From Acidovorax_G lacteus (GTDB lineage: Bacteria; Pseudomonadota; Gammaproteobacteria; Burkholderiales; Burkholderiaceae_C), in NCBI RefSeq assembly GCF_039540375.1, contig NZ_BAABEX010000007.1:124001-188000 (forward strand): a DNA stretch of 64,000 nucleotides, given 5' to 3'. Position numbers and translations under genes: made by a program. Position 1 is the stretch's first letter, and every line of letters begins with the position of its first letter. The notes beneath the pieces are model-generated. The model did not search any database. It was given only the letters and a program-made list of their open reading frames with translations, and was not told the origin of the DNA. Below are positions 17,264 through 26,157 of this stretch, in pieces.

Positions 17264-18742
17264 TCACTCCAGTGCGGCCTTGAACTCCCAGGGGGTTTTT
17301 TGCCAGGCCACGGCCTCTTCCTGCAGCAGATGTGCCGATTGCGGATAGCGTTGGGCCCAGCCCTTCGGCAAATGCAGCACGAACAGCGCTCCTTGCTGCT
17401 GAAGCTGCAGTCCGGTGGTGTCGGGGTCGCGGCGCGCGTGGCACAGCAGCACTGCAAGGCGCAGGCAGAGCAGTTGCAGCGCAAAAGACGGGTCGTCCGT
17501 CGCCGTGCCCAACTTGCGCACCTTGCCGCGTTGCCCCAGCACCAGCAGGCTCAGCTGGTGCAGCTCCGGCAGGGCAAAACCGGCGGCGTCGGTGTGGTCG
17601 AGGATGTAGGCCCCGTGGCGGTGGTAGTCGCTGTGCGAGATACGGGAGCCAATCTCGTGCAATCGGGCCGCCCAGCCGAGCTTGCGCGCCCGGCGCTCGC
17701 TGCCGGCTGCCGCCGCCTGGTGGAACAGGTGCAACGCGGTCACCGCCACGCGCTCGGCTTGCTGCGCATCGACGCTGAAGCGGGCCATGAGGCCTTGCAC
17801 CGTGGCGCCACGCAGGTCAGTGCTTGGCTGCTCACGGTCCAGCAGGTCGTACAGCGCGCCTTGGCGCAGCGCCCCCTGGGCCACCTGCATTTCCTTCAGG
17901 TCCAGCAGATCGAACACTGCGCGCAGCACGCTCACCCCGCCGCCGATGACGGCGCGGCGGTCTTCCTTGAGGCCTTCCAGCCGCACGCGGTCGGCAGATC
18001 CGGCCCGCAGCAGCCGCGCGTAGAGGTCGTCCAGTCCGGCGCGCTCGATCACACCCGCGGGTCCGCCCAGGGACGCCAGAATGTCGCCGACGGCACCCGC
18101 GGTGCCCGACGATCCGTAGGCCACATCCCAGTCACCCGGTCTGAACAGCGACAGTGCCTCGTCCATGACGGCCAGGGCAGCAACCTCTGCCGCGCGGAAG
18201 GCCTCTGCCGTGAATTGGCCTGTGGGGAAGTAACGCCCCGACCAGGCCACACTGCCCACGCGGTACGAAGCGACCGCCTCAGACTGGAACTGCCGGCCCA
18301 GAATGATTTCTGTCGAGCGCCCGCCAATGTCCACCACCAGGCGGCGCTCGTCCGACTGCGGCAGCAGGTGCGCGACGCCCTGGTAGATCAAGCGGGCTTC
18401 CTCCAGCCCTGACACCACATCGATCGGGTAGCCCAGGACTTCGCTGCCTCGGGACAGGAATTCCTCCCGGTTGCGGGCTTCGCGCAGGGTTTGGGTGGCT
18501 ACGGCGCGGACCTGCGCGCGCGGAAAACCGGCCAGCCTCTCCCCGAATCGCGCCAGACAGGCCCAGCCGCGTTCCATGGCTTCGCGCGACAGATTGCGAT
18601 CGGCGTCCAGGCCACTGCCCTGGCGCACGGTTTCTTTCAGGTATTCAACGCGGGCGATGTGGCCGTGGTCGTAGCGGCCGATTTCGAGTCGGAAGCTGTT
18701 GGATCCGAGATCCACAGCCGCAAGCAGAGTGCCGTTTTGCAT
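17264..18742 (-). CDS. ppx: Exopolyphosphatase / GppA-type phosphatase
   Basis: This 492-residue Ppx/GppA-family enzyme hydrolyses terminal phosphates of polyphosphate or pppGpp. The actin-like phosphate loops are AAVDLGSNSFRLEIGR at residues 8-23 and VVDIGGRSTEIILG around residue 142. A third, GSSGTAGAVGDIL, and the C-terminal HD-like RLHEIGSRISHSDYHRHGAYIL follow. The start ATG 18742 gives the family N-terminus; longer frames reach into the neighbouring gene. Ppx and GppA are hard to separate by sequence, but one enzyme often does both in this group. It lies close to ppk and pst, so the region can make, break and import phosphate polymers. Confidence 0.92.
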   Translation of the reverse strand: MQNGTLLAAVDLGSNSFRLEIGRYDHGHIARVEYLKETVRQGSGLDADRNLSREAMERGWACLARFGERLAGFPRAQVRAVATQTLREARNREEFLSRGSEVLGYPIDVVSGLEEARLIYQGVAHLLPQSDERRLVVDIGGRSTEIILGRQFQSEAVASYRVGSVAWSGRYFPTGQFTAEAFRAAEVAALAVMDEALSLFRPGDWDVAYGSSGTAGAVGDILASLGGPAGVIERAGLDDLYARLLRAGSADRVRLEGLKEDRRAVIGGGVSVLRAVFDLLDLKEMQVAQGALRQGALYDLLDREQPSTDLRGATVQGLMARFSVDAQQAERVAVTALHLFHQAAAAGSERRARKLGWAARLHEIGSRISHSDYHRHGAYILDHTDAAGFALPELHQLSLLVLGQRGKVRKLGTATDDPSFALQLLCLRLAVLLCHARRDPDTTGLQLQQQGALFVLHLPKGWAQRYPQSAHLLQEEAVAWQKTPWEFKAALE

Positions 18743-18830
18743 GGATGGGCGCCGCCGCGGGCGCGAGAGAAGATGCGCAGATTGCGCGGCAGCATAGCAC
18801 CGGGCTGCCCCGAAGGGCAGACGCGGCGTC

Positions 18831-20003
18831 TCAACCGACGATGCGTGCGTCGGCCGTGAGCATGGCCTGCGTGACCAGGGCTCCCTGGCGCCGGCGACCC
18901 TCATAGCTGATGGCATAGCCACCCAGATCCATGGGGGCGCGCCGTTGCAAGGCCGCCAGTACGCTGGAGCGCGTCCAGGGGGCGGGCAGCGCCTGCAGGA
19001 TTTCAGCCATGTAGCGGGCGGCAATGAAGCCGGCCAGGCCTTGGGGTGACGGCGGTTCGTCGTACAGACGCGACAGGGTCTCGCGGTACGCGCGCACGAT
19101 GGGCACACCGGCCGTCGTCATGGGCACCGGCTGGGTGGCAATCACCGACGCACTTTTGGGCACGCCGCCCAGCTGGGCAAAGACTTGCAGGTTCACGTCG
19201 GCCAGCGCGACCACATAGCACTGCCGCCCCGGGGGCAGGCGCAATTGCTGCACAAACGCATGCAGTTCGGGGGTGCCGCCGACGAAGAGCACGATCGGCG
19301 GCGTAGATTCGGGCGTGACGGCCTGCACCGTCAGTTGCAGGGCTTTCGCGGCAGCGAGCACCTGGTCCTGCGTCGCCTGGCGGGCCATGGCCGAGGCATA
19401 CGCCACGCCGAACTGGCGCACCCCCATCGAAGAGAGTCCACGCAGGGCGTGCAGGACCTGTGCCTCGTGGGTGGCAAAAATGTCGAACACGGCGTCCACC
19501 GGATGCTGGGTGGGCGCCTGGTGCATCCAGGGTGCCACGATGGGCAGGGGTGTCTTCGCGTCCGACCGGGCTTGCAGCGCCAGCAGCGCCTGGGAGGCCG
19601 GGTGCCCCACGCAGCCACACACGGCCACGCAGGCGCTGTCTTGTTCCAGCCGCGCCCAAGCGGCCTGCAGGCTGGCCGCAGAGCCATCCACCTCCAGGGT
19701 CAGGTGCTGCACGGACCGGCCCCCGAGCCCGCCGCGTGCGGCCGCGTCTTGCCAGGCTGCCCGCGAGCCCACCACAAAATCCCGGCTCACGTCCTGCTGC
19801 GCGGCCGAAATGTCGACGATCTGGCCCACCACGGCCACCTTGTCGCCGCCTCGGGTGCGGCTGCCGGAAGCAGGAGCGCTGGTAGGCTGGGACAGCACTC
19901 CCAGTGGTGCACAGGAGGCCGCCAGGGCTAGGCCAGTGCCTCGCAGCAACGTCCGACGACGAGGGTGAAACGAGCGCAAAGCGTTTGCGGTGGGCTGGCT
20001 CAC
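18831..20003 (-). CDS. Periplasmic binding protein, LivK-like (type 1 fold)
   Basis: The 390-residue protein has an N-terminal export signal with PRRRTLLRG followed by a hydrophobic stretch, which could be Tat-type. A type 1 periplasmic-binding fold follows, with DKVAVVGQIVDIS, a central FGVAYASAMAR strand and a C-terminal YMAEILQALPAPWTR, as in branched-chain amino acid receptors. No permease or ATPase genes accompany it, so it may be an orphan receptor or signalling partner. It starts 11 bp after the fasciclin gene stop on the same strand and should share that gene's PHO-box promoter. Confidence 0.8.
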   Translation of the reverse strand: MSQPTANALRSFHPRRRTLLRGTGLALAASCAPLGVLSQPTSAPASGSRTRGGDKVAVVGQIVDISAAQQDVSRDFVVGSRAAWQDAAARGGLGGRSVQHLTLEVDGSAASLQAAWARLEQDSACVAVCGCVGHPASQALLALQARSDAKTPLPIVAPWMHQAPTQHPVDAVFDIFATHEAQVLHALRGLSSMGVRQFGVAYASAMARQATQDQVLAAAKALQLTVQAVTPESTPPIVLFVGGTPELHAFVQQLRLPPGRQCYVVALADVNLQVFAQLGGVPKSASVIATQPVPMTTAGVPIVRAYRETLSRLYDEPPSPQGLAGFIAARYMAEILQALPAPWTRSSVLAALQRRAPMDLGGYAISYEGRRRQGALVTQAMLTADARIVG

Positions 20004-20014
20004 GGAGAGTCCTT

Positions 20015-20506
20015 TCAGCGCTTGGGCGGCATCAGAACGCGGTCAATGGTGTGGATCACGCCATCGGTGGCCACCAGATCGGCCTGCTGCACCATGGCGT
20101 CTTCGACGGTGACGAAGGTGCCTGCACGCGACAGGGCCAGATTCGCGCCCTGCAGCGTCTTGGCATTTCCAGGCTTCACGTCCGCAGCCAGGACGCGGCC
20201 CGGCACGATGTGGTAGCTCAGCACAGCACGCAGTTGGGTTTTGTCGGCTTGCAGATCGGCCAGCGTCTTGGCAGGTACGGCCTTGAAGGCAGCATCGCTG
20301 GGAGCAAACACGGTGTAGGGGCCGCCCGTCTTCAGGGTCTCCGCCAGTCCGGACTGGGTCAGCAACTGGTGGAAGGTGGTCAGTTCAGGGCTGCGGGCAG
20401 CGGTGGCCGCCAGCGGCTGGGGGGCGGGTGCAACGCTGGCGCATCCGACCAGCAGAGCCATGGAGGTGGTCAGCGCCAAGGCTGCCAGGGTGGAACGGTA
20501 GGGCAT
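20015..20506 (-). CDS. Fasciclin (FAS1) domain lipoprotein
   Basis: The 163-residue product begins with a lipoprotein signal ending LLVGC (Cys at about residue 22), then one FAS1 domain. Family signatures are YTVFAPSDAAFKAVP, LSYHIVPGRV and the C-terminal VIHTIDRVLMPP. FAS1 proteins usually mediate adhesion or bind surface ligands. A PHO box oriented toward this gene lies 58 bp upstream, so it is predicted to be induced with pstS. Its role in phosphate limitation is unknown. Confidence 0.9.
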   Translation of the reverse strand: MPYRSTLAALALTTSMALLVGCASVAPAPQPLAATAARSPELTTFHQLLTQSGLAETLKTGGPYTVFAPSDAAFKAVPAKTLADLQADKTQLRAVLSYHIVPGRVLAADVKPGNAKTLQGANLALSRAGTFVTVEDAMVQQADLVATDGVIHTIDRVLMPPKR

Positions 20507-20546
20507 GGTTTCTCCGGAATGACAGCCGACTCATGTCGGTGGCCGG

Positions 20547-20579
20547 AGCCTAAGGCGGTGAAGTGACAGGTTGGTGACA
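20547..20579 (-). promoter_or_regulatory. PHO box and -10 before the fasciclin gene
   Basis: On the minus strand TGTCA occupies 20579-20575 and again 20568-20564 (11-bp period). TAGGCT at 20552-20547 follows after 11 bp. The geometry equals that of the divergent pstS site (TAGAGT as -10). Confidence 0.65.
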
Positions 20580-20629
20580 GCGCCAGCCACCGTATCGCGT
20601 AGCCGAAGGTGTGTGACGGCTCCGGAAAA

Positions 20630-20662
20630 TGTCACGACAATGTCATATTGCATCCCTAGAGT
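20630..20662 (+). promoter_or_regulatory. PHO box and -10 before pstS
   Basis: TGTCA at 20630-20634 and TGTCA at 20641-20645 are 11 bp apart. TAGAGT (20657-20662) lies 11 bp later as the -10, with no good -35, as expected for a PhoB-activated promoter. Confidence 0.8.
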
Positions 20663-20700
20663 GCAGGCATCCCAACTCCTTGATGTGTAGAGGAATGTCC

Positions 20701-21741
20701 ATGAAGCGGTCTGCAATTCGAGTTCTGGTGGCTGGCGCAATGGCGCTTGGCGGTGTATCCGGCGCTGTGGCGCAGCAAGAGGTGACAGGTGCGGGCGCTA
20801 CGTTCCCGGCACCGCTGTATGCCAAGTGGGCGGCCGACTACAACAAGGCCACCGGTGTGCGCGTGAACTACCAATCCGTGGGTTCCGGCGCAGGGCTGCG
20901 CCAGATTGAGGCCAAGACGGTGGCTTTCGGTGCCTCCGACATGCCGCTCAAGGACGAAGATCTGGAAAAGAAGGGTCTGGTGCAGTTCCCCACCGTGATT
21001 GGTGGCGTGGTGCCTGTGGTGAACATCAAGGGCATTGCACCCGGACAACTGCGCCTGAACGGGCAGGTGCTGGGTGACATCTACCTGGGCAAGATCACGA
21101 AGTGGAATGACCCGGCCCTGCAGGCCATCAACCCGGGCGTTCCGCTGCCGGATGCTGCGATTGCGCCTGTTCGCCGCGCCGATGGCTCCGGCACCACCTT
21201 CATTTTCACGAATTACCTCTCCAAGGTGAACGCTGAGTGGAAGGCCAAGGTGGGTGAGGGCACGGCGGTGAATTGGCCGACCGGTGCCGGTGGCAAGGGC
21301 AATGAAGGCGTGGCGGCGTTCGTAGGTCGCCTGCCCAACTCGATTGGCTATGTCGAGTACGCCTATGTGAAGCAGAACAAGATGACCTACGCGTTGATGC
21401 AGAACGCTGCAGGCAACTTTGTGACGCCGGATGATGAAGCCTTCAAGGCTGCGGCCGCGGGTGCCGTGTGGCCCAAGAGTTTCCACCTGATCCTGACCAA
21501 CCAGCCCGGCGCTGGCACCTGGCCGATCACCAACCCGACATTCATCCTGATGCACAAGGTGCAGGACAAGCCGGCCGAGGCGGCCACCGCACTGAAGTTC
21601 TTTGACTGGGTCTACAAGAACGGCGACAAGACGGCCGCGGACCTGGACTACGTGGCCATGCCGGCCAACGTCAAGGACATGATTTACAAGTCGTGGGCCG
21701 ACATCAAAGACACCAGCGGCAAGCCGATTGCGTTCCGTTGA
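20701..21741 (+). CDS. pstS: Phosphate ABC transporter substrate-binding protein PstS
   Basis: This 346-residue periplasmic phosphate receptor has a signal peptide (MKRSAIRVLVAGAMALGG, cleaved near VAQQ) and the phosphate-binding GAGATFPAPLYAKW. It also has GSGAGLRQ, FGASDMPL, RADGSGTTFIFTNYLSK and the C-terminal DYVAMP. ATG 20701 was preferred to ATG 20695 because the AGAGGA ribosome site ends directly at 20694, leaving six bases to 20701. A strong hairpin separates it from pstC, which should let pstS be made in excess. Confidence 0.97.
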   Translation: MKRSAIRVLVAGAMALGGVSGAVAQQEVTGAGATFPAPLYAKWAADYNKATGVRVNYQSVGSGAGLRQIEAKTVAFGASDMPLKDEDLEKKGLVQFPTVIGGVVPVVNIKGIAPGQLRLNGQVLGDIYLGKITKWNDPALQAINPGVPLPDAAIAPVRRADGSGTTFIFTNYLSKVNAEWKAKVGEGTAVNWPTGAGGKGNEGVAAFVGRLPNSIGYVEYAYVKQNKMTYALMQNAAGNFVTPDDEAFKAAAAGAVWPKSFHLILTNQPGAGTWPITNPTFILMHKVQDKPAEAATALKFFDWVYKNGDKTAADLDYVAMPANVKDMIYKSWADIKDTSGKPIAFR

Positions 21742-21752
21742 TTGACTGAGCG

Positions 21753-21780
21753 GATGGGGCATGTCCGGACATGCCCCATC
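21753..21780 (+). terminator. Attenuator-like hairpin between pstS and pstC
   Basis: GATGGGGCATGTCC is followed directly by its perfect reverse complement and then TTCTGTTTGTTT. The stem is 14 bp with no unpaired loop bases other than those needed to turn, and a T-rich run follows. It probably terminates part of the transcription or protects the pstS mRNA 3' end. Confidence 0.75.
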
Positions 21781-21806
21781 TTCTGTTTGTTTGAGAGGGG
21801 GGTTTC

Positions 21807-22832
21807 GTGTCCACCACACTACCAGTTCCACCCACGGCGCCGGCCGAGGCGATCCGTTCGCAGCAGGGCTCCACGCCTCCACGGCGTGGCGGTCTTATTT
21901 CAGGCGTGATCGCTGACCGGATCTTCGCGTGGCTCGCGCGGGGCGCGGCCATCCTGACCCTGCTGCTGCTGTTGGGAATTCTGGCCTCGCTGGTGGTGGG
22001 GGCGTGGCCCTCCATCGCCCAGTACGGGCTCAGCTTTGTGACCCGTAGCGTCTGGGACCCCGTGCAGGACGAGTACGGCGGCCTGGTCATGATCTACGGC
22101 ACGATTGCGACCTCCCTGATCGCCCTGGTGATCGCAGTGCCCGTGAGCTTCGGGATTGCGCTGTTTTTGACCGAGTTGTCGCCAGCATGGCTCAAGCGCC
22201 CGCTGGGGACGGCCATTGAACTGTTGGCTGCAGTGCCCTCCATCGTGTACGGCATGTGGGGCCTGATGGTGTTTGGCCCTCTGCTGGCGCAGTACGTCCA
22301 GCAGCCGCTGCAGCAGCTCTTCTCGGACGTGCCTTATGTCGGAGCGCTGGTGTCCGGGCCTCCTGTCGGGATCGGCATTCTGTCGGCGGGCATCATCCTG
22401 GCCATCATGGTCATCCCGTTCATCGCCTCTGTGATGCGCGATGTGTTCGAGGTCACGCCGGCCCTGTTGAAAGAGTCTGCCTACGGTCTGGGTGCCACCA
22501 CCTGGGAGGTGGTCTGGAAGGTGGTGCTGCCCTACACCAAGACGGGCGTACTGGGCGGCATCATGCTCGGTTTGGGTCGTGCCCTGGGCGAAACCATGGC
22601 GGTGACCTTCGTCATCGGAAACATGAACCAACTCGACTCACTGTCCTTGTTCGAGGCGGCCAACAGCATTACGTCGGCGCTCGCCAACGAATTTGCAGAG
22701 GCGGGCGAAGGGCTGCATCAGGCCTCCCTGATCTATCTGGGGCTCGTGCTGTTCTTCATCACCTTTGTGGTGTTGTCACTGTCCAAGCTGCTGCTTTCTC
22801 AGCTGCGCAAGGGTGAAGGAGCGCGCACATGA
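21807..22832 (+). CDS. pstC: Phosphate ABC transporter permease PstC
   Basis: The 341-residue inner-membrane permease has six predicted membrane segments and the EAA-type loop ESAYGLGATTWEVVWKVVLP that contacts PstB. The start is GTG 21807 after GAGAGGGGGG. The cytosolic N-terminus of about 35 residues precedes the first membrane segment (AAILTLLLLLGILASLVVG). The stop overlaps pstA by four bases (ATGA). Confidence 0.96.
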   Translation: MSTTLPVPPTAPAEAIRSQQGSTPPRRGGLISGVIADRIFAWLARGAAILTLLLLLGILASLVVGAWPSIAQYGLSFVTRSVWDPVQDEYGGLVMIYGTIATSLIALVIAVPVSFGIALFLTELSPAWLKRPLGTAIELLAAVPSIVYGMWGLMVFGPLLAQYVQQPLQQLFSDVPYVGALVSGPPVGIGILSAGIILAIMVIPFIASVMRDVFEVTPALLKESAYGLGATTWEVVWKVVLPYTKTGVLGGIMLGLGRALGETMAVTFVIGNMNQLDSLSLFEAANSITSALANEFAEAGEGLHQASLIYLGLVLFFITFVVLSLSKLLLSQLRKGEGART

Positions 22833-23710
22833 GTACCGCAGAACAACTGGTGCGCGCAGCCGACCAAGCGCGCGAGCGGCAGGCCATGTACCTGCGTCGC
22901 AAGCGGGTCAACCAAATCGCGCTGGCCTTGTCGCTGGCCGCGATGATGTTCGGTGTGTTCTGGCTCATCTGGATCTTGTGGGAGACCGTGCGTTTGGGCC
23001 TGGGTGGATTGAGCGTTGCACTGTTCACACAGACCACGCCGCCCCCGAACGAGGTCGGTGGGATCGGAAACGCCATCCTGGGTTCCGCCGTGATGGTCTT
23101 GTTGGCGACGTTCGTCGGCACGCCGATTGGGATCATGGCCGGTGTGTACTTGGCCGAGTACGACCCGCGTGGCTGGCTCGCCTCGACCACGCGTTTTGTG
23201 AACGACATCCTGCTGTCGGCCCCCAGCATCGTCATCGGTCTGTTCGTGTATGCCGTGGTGGTGGCCCGTTTCAAGAGCTTTTCGGGGTATGCCGGTGTGG
23301 TGGCCTTGGCGTTGATCGTGATCCCGGTGGTGATCCGCACGACCGAAAACATGCTCCTGCTGGTGCCTGCAAGCCTGCGGGAGGCTGCTTATGCGCTGGG
23401 TACTCCCAAGTGGAAGGTGATCACGCTGATCACCCTGCGGGCCGCACGGGCCGGGGTGATCACGGGCGTACTGCTCGCGGTGGCCCGCATTGCCGGCGAG
23501 ACCGCTCCTCTGCTGTTCACGGCACTGAACAACCAGTTCTGGAACACGGATCTCTCCAAGCCCATGGCCAGCTTGCCCGTCACCATTTTCAAGTTTGCGA
23601 TGAGCCCGTATGAAAACTGGCAACAACTCGCCTGGGCGGGCGTATTCCTGATTACGGTTGCCGTGCTCGGTCTCAACATCCTGGCCCGCGTACTGACGCG
23701 CCAGAAGTAA
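22829..23710 (+). CDS. pstA: Phosphate ABC transporter permease PstA
   Basis: This 293-residue partner permease of PstC has six membrane segments, the first around residues 28-52, and the EAA loop REAAYALGTPKWKVITLITL. Its start overlaps the pstC stop (ATGA), showing coupled translation. Length and topology fit the family. Confidence 0.96.
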   Translation: MSTAEQLVRAADQARERQAMYLRRKRVNQIALALSLAAMMFGVFWLIWILWETVRLGLGGLSVALFTQTTPPPNEVGGIGNAILGSAVMVLLATFVGTPIGIMAGVYLAEYDPRGWLASTTRFVNDILLSAPSIVIGLFVYAVVVARFKSFSGYAGVVALALIVIPVVIRTTENMLLLVPASLREAAYALGTPKWKVITLITLRAARAGVITGVLLAVARIAGETAPLLFTALNNQFWNTDLSKPMASLPVTIFKFAMSPYENWQQLAWAGVFLITVAVLGLNILARVLTRQK

Positions 23711-23725
23711 CCTGCAAGAAACACC

Positions 23726-24508
23726 ATGCCTTCTACTGTCGCGAAACCTACGGTGCCCGCCAAGATCACGGTGCGGGATCTGAACTTCTACTACGGCAAG
23801 TTCCACGCCCTCAAGGGCATCAACCTGGAGATTCCGGAGAACAAGGTCACGGCCTTCATCGGACCTTCTGGCTGTGGAAAGTCTACGCTGCTGCGGACCT
23901 TCAATCGCATGTTCGAGCTGTACCCTGAACAGCGTGCAGAGGGCGAGATCGTGCTCGACGGTGAGAATCTGCTGCGCAGCAAGCAGGACGTGGCGCTGGT
24001 GCGTGCGAAGGTGGGTATGGTGTTTCAGAAGCCCACGCCGTTTCCCATGTCCATTTACGACAACATTGCCTTCGGTGTGAAGCTGTTCGAAAAGCTCAAC
24101 GCCACCGATATGGACGAGCGTGTGGAGTGGGCGCTGCGCAAGGCGGCGCTGTGGAACGAAGTGAAGGACAAGCTGCACCAGAGCGGTTCCGGCCTCTCGG
24201 GTGGTCAGCAGCAGCGCCTGTGCATCGCGCGCGGCATTGCGATCAAGCCCGAAGTGCTGCTGCTCGACGAGCCCTGTTCTGCGCTGGACCCGATCTCCAC
24301 GGCGAAGATCGAGGAGCTGATTGCAGAGCTGAAGAACGACTACACGGTCGTGATCGTGACGCACAACATGCAGCAGGCGGCCCGCTGCAGCGACTACACC
24401 GCCTACATGTATCTCGGGGATCTGGTCGAGTTCGGCGAGACAGAACAGATGTTCTTCAAGCCGCAGCGCAAGGAAACCGAGGACTACATCACCGGCCGCT
24501 TCGGCTGA
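23726..24508 (+). CDS. pstB: Phosphate ABC transporter ATPase PstB
   Basis: This 260-residue ATPase powers PstCA. Walker A is GPSGCGKST at about residues 48-56, the ABC signature LSGGQQQRLCIARG and Walker B VLLLDEPCSALDP follow, and the H-loop is VTHNMQQAAR. It begins 15 bp after pstA. PstB also takes part in phosphate signalling to PhoU and PhoR. Confidence 0.97.
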   Translation: MPSTVAKPTVPAKITVRDLNFYYGKFHALKGINLEIPENKVTAFIGPSGCGKSTLLRTFNRMFELYPEQRAEGEIVLDGENLLRSKQDVALVRAKVGMVFQKPTPFPMSIYDNIAFGVKLFEKLNATDMDERVEWALRKAALWNEVKDKLHQSGSGLSGGQQQRLCIARGIAIKPEVLLLDEPCSALDPISTAKIEELIAELKNDYTVVIVTHNMQQAARCSDYTAYMYLGDLVEFGETEQMFFKPQRKETEDYITGRFG

Positions 24509-24519
24509 GGAGACCCCCC

Positions 24520-25335
24520 ATGCCTGATAAACACCTTTCCTCCCAGTTCGACAGCGAACTCAACAACGTATCGGCCCGTGTCATGGAGTTGGGGGGGCTG
24601 GTCGAGTCGCAGATCCGCCAGGCCATCCATGCGCTGTCTCAGTTCAGCCTTGAAGCGGTGGAGCAGGTTGCGGCGATTGAGCACCGGGTCAACGCCATGG
24701 AGGTCGAAATTGACCACGAACTGGCGTCCATCATTGCGCGCCGTCAGCCGACGGCCCGCGACTTGCGCTTGCTGATGGCGTTCTCCAAAGCGACGGTCAA
24801 CCTGGAGCGCATGGGCGATGAGGCCAACAAGATGGCGCGCATGGTCAAGTCCATCATCGAAAGCGGCGCAGCGCGCTCCTTGCCCTCCAGCGATCTGNNN
24901 NNNNNNNCCAACCTGGAGCGCATGGGCGATGAGGCCAACAAGATGGCGCGCATGGTCAAGTCCATCATCGAAAGCGGCGCAGCGCGCTCCTTGCCCTCCA
25001 GCGATCTGCGCATGGCCGCAGATCTGGCGTCGGGGCTGCTGCGCAAGGCACTCGACGCCTTTGCGCGCCTCGACACCAAGGCGGCGCTGGACATCCTCAA
25101 GGAGGATGACCTTATCGACAAGGAGTTTGACGGGTTCGTGCGCAAGCTCATCACCTACATGATGGAAGACCCTCGCACAATCTCTTCGAGCCTGGACCTG
25201 TTGTTTCTGGCCAAGGCCATCGAACGCATCGGAGACCACTCCAAGAACGTTGCCGAGCTGATCATCTATCTCGTCAAGGGCAAGGACATCCGCCACACGG
25301 CCCTGGACGAGATCGAGTCCACGGTGCTGCGTTGA
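24520..25335 (+). CDS. phoU: Phosphate signalling protein PhoU (interrupted by an assembly gap)
   Basis: PhoU links Pst transport to PhoR and represses the Pho response in high phosphate. The repeated helical bundle motifs are visible: ARVMELGGLVESQIRQAIHA, NLERMGDEANKMARMVK and AIERIGDHSKNVAELIIYLV. The frame contains ten N at 24898-24907, and the 100 bp before them (24798-24897) recur exactly at 24909-25008. Removing the artefactual 111 bp leaves 705 bp and 234 residues, the normal PhoU length, with the frame preserved. The gene itself is therefore probably intact. Confidence 0.93.
   Translation: MPDKHLSSQFDSELNNVSARVMELGGLVESQIRQAIHALSQFSLEAVEQVAAIEHRVNAMEVEIDHELASIIARRQPTARDLRLLMAFSKATVNLERMGDEANKMARMVKSIIESGAARSLPSSDLXXXXNLERMGDEANKMARMVKSIIESGAARSLPSSDLRMAADLASGLLRKALDAFARLDTKAALDILKEDDLIDKEFDGFVRKLITYMMEDPRTISSSLDLLFLAKAIERIGDHSKNVAELIIYLVKGKDIRHTALDEIESTVLR
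24798..25008. other. Assembly gap flanked by an exact 100-bp duplication (phoU)
   Basis: 24798-24897 and 24909-25008 are identical; between them are ten N and one unmatched base. This is what results when two contigs with a 100-bp end overlap are placed side by side instead of merged. It is not a biological tandem repeat. Confidence 0.9.
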
Positions 25336-25351
25336 TCGAGAGGAGTTGCTC

Positions 25352-26059
25352 GTGAAAAAGATGCCCCGCGTACTGATCGTGGAAGATGAGCCGGCCATCG
25401 CCGAGCTGATCGCCGTCAATCTGCGGCACAACGGATTTCAGCCGATCTGGTCGGAAGATGGGGATTCTGCGCAGCGCGAGCTGGATGCGGTCTTGCCGGA
25501 CGTGATCTTGCTGGACTGGATGTTGCCAGGCCAGAGCGGCCTTGCGTTGGCGCGCAAGTGGCGCGCCGACGCCCGCACCAAGCCGATTCCTATCCTGATG
25601 CTGACCGCGCGTGGCGATGAGCCGGACAAGGTGGCTGGATTGGATGCGGGCGCGGATGACTACATCACCAAGCCCTTTTCCACCCAGGAACTGCTGGCGC
25701 GCATCCGGGCCGTGTTGCGCAGACGGGCACCCGAGCAGGTGAGCGACAGCGTCGCCATCGGAGAACTGTCCCTGGACGCCGCGACCCACCGTGTGAGCTT
25801 CCAGGGGCAGCCGCTCAAGGTGGGCCCTACTGAGTTCAAGCTGCTCCACTACATGATGAAGCATCCCGAGCGCGTGCACAGCCGTTCACAGTTGCTGGAC
25901 AAGGTGTGGGGAGACCACGTCTTCATCGAGGAGCGTACGGTGGACGTCCATGTCAAGCGCTTGCGCGAGGCGCTGGGCGTCGCGGGTGTGATGGTGGAAA
26001 CTGTGCGTGGCGCTGGCTATCGCCTCACTGCACAGCCTCAGGCGTTGATGCGCGCATGA
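25352..26059 (+). CDS. phoB: Phosphate regulon response regulator PhoB
   Basis: The 235-residue protein has a receiver domain with the acidic pocket (VEDEPA), the phosphorylated Asp in ILLDWMLPGQSG, and the Lys of YITKPFS. A winged-helix OmpR-type DNA-binding domain follows, with GPTEFKLLHYMMKHPERVHS and RTVDVHVKRLREAL. GTG 25352 was chosen because GAGAGGAG lies 8-9 bases upstream; TTG 25346 is too close to that site. It should bind the four PHO-box-like sites of this window. Confidence 0.96.
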   Translation: MKKMPRVLIVEDEPAIAELIAVNLRHNGFQPIWSEDGDSAQRELDAVLPDVILLDWMLPGQSGLALARKWRADARTKPIPILMLTARGDEPDKVAGLDAGADDYITKPFSTQELLARIRAVLRRRAPEQVSDSVAIGELSLDAATHRVSFQGQPLKVGPTEFKLLHYMMKHPERVHSRSQLLDKVWGDHVFIEERTVDVHVKRLREALGVAGVMVETVRGAGYRLTAQPQALMRA

Positions 26060-26157
26060 ATGGTGTGAGTCGGCATGAAAGCCGGGTGTATTGGTTCCAG
26101 CACGCTGGTGCTGCGGGGATGCTGCCTTGGGTGGCCTGAGCTCTGAGGACGCATTTC

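Noticed and set aside
24798..25008. A true internal duplication in phoU
   Set aside because: The copies are identical, exactly 100 bp, and separated by ten N. The second gap shows the same pattern, so an assembly artefact explains both.
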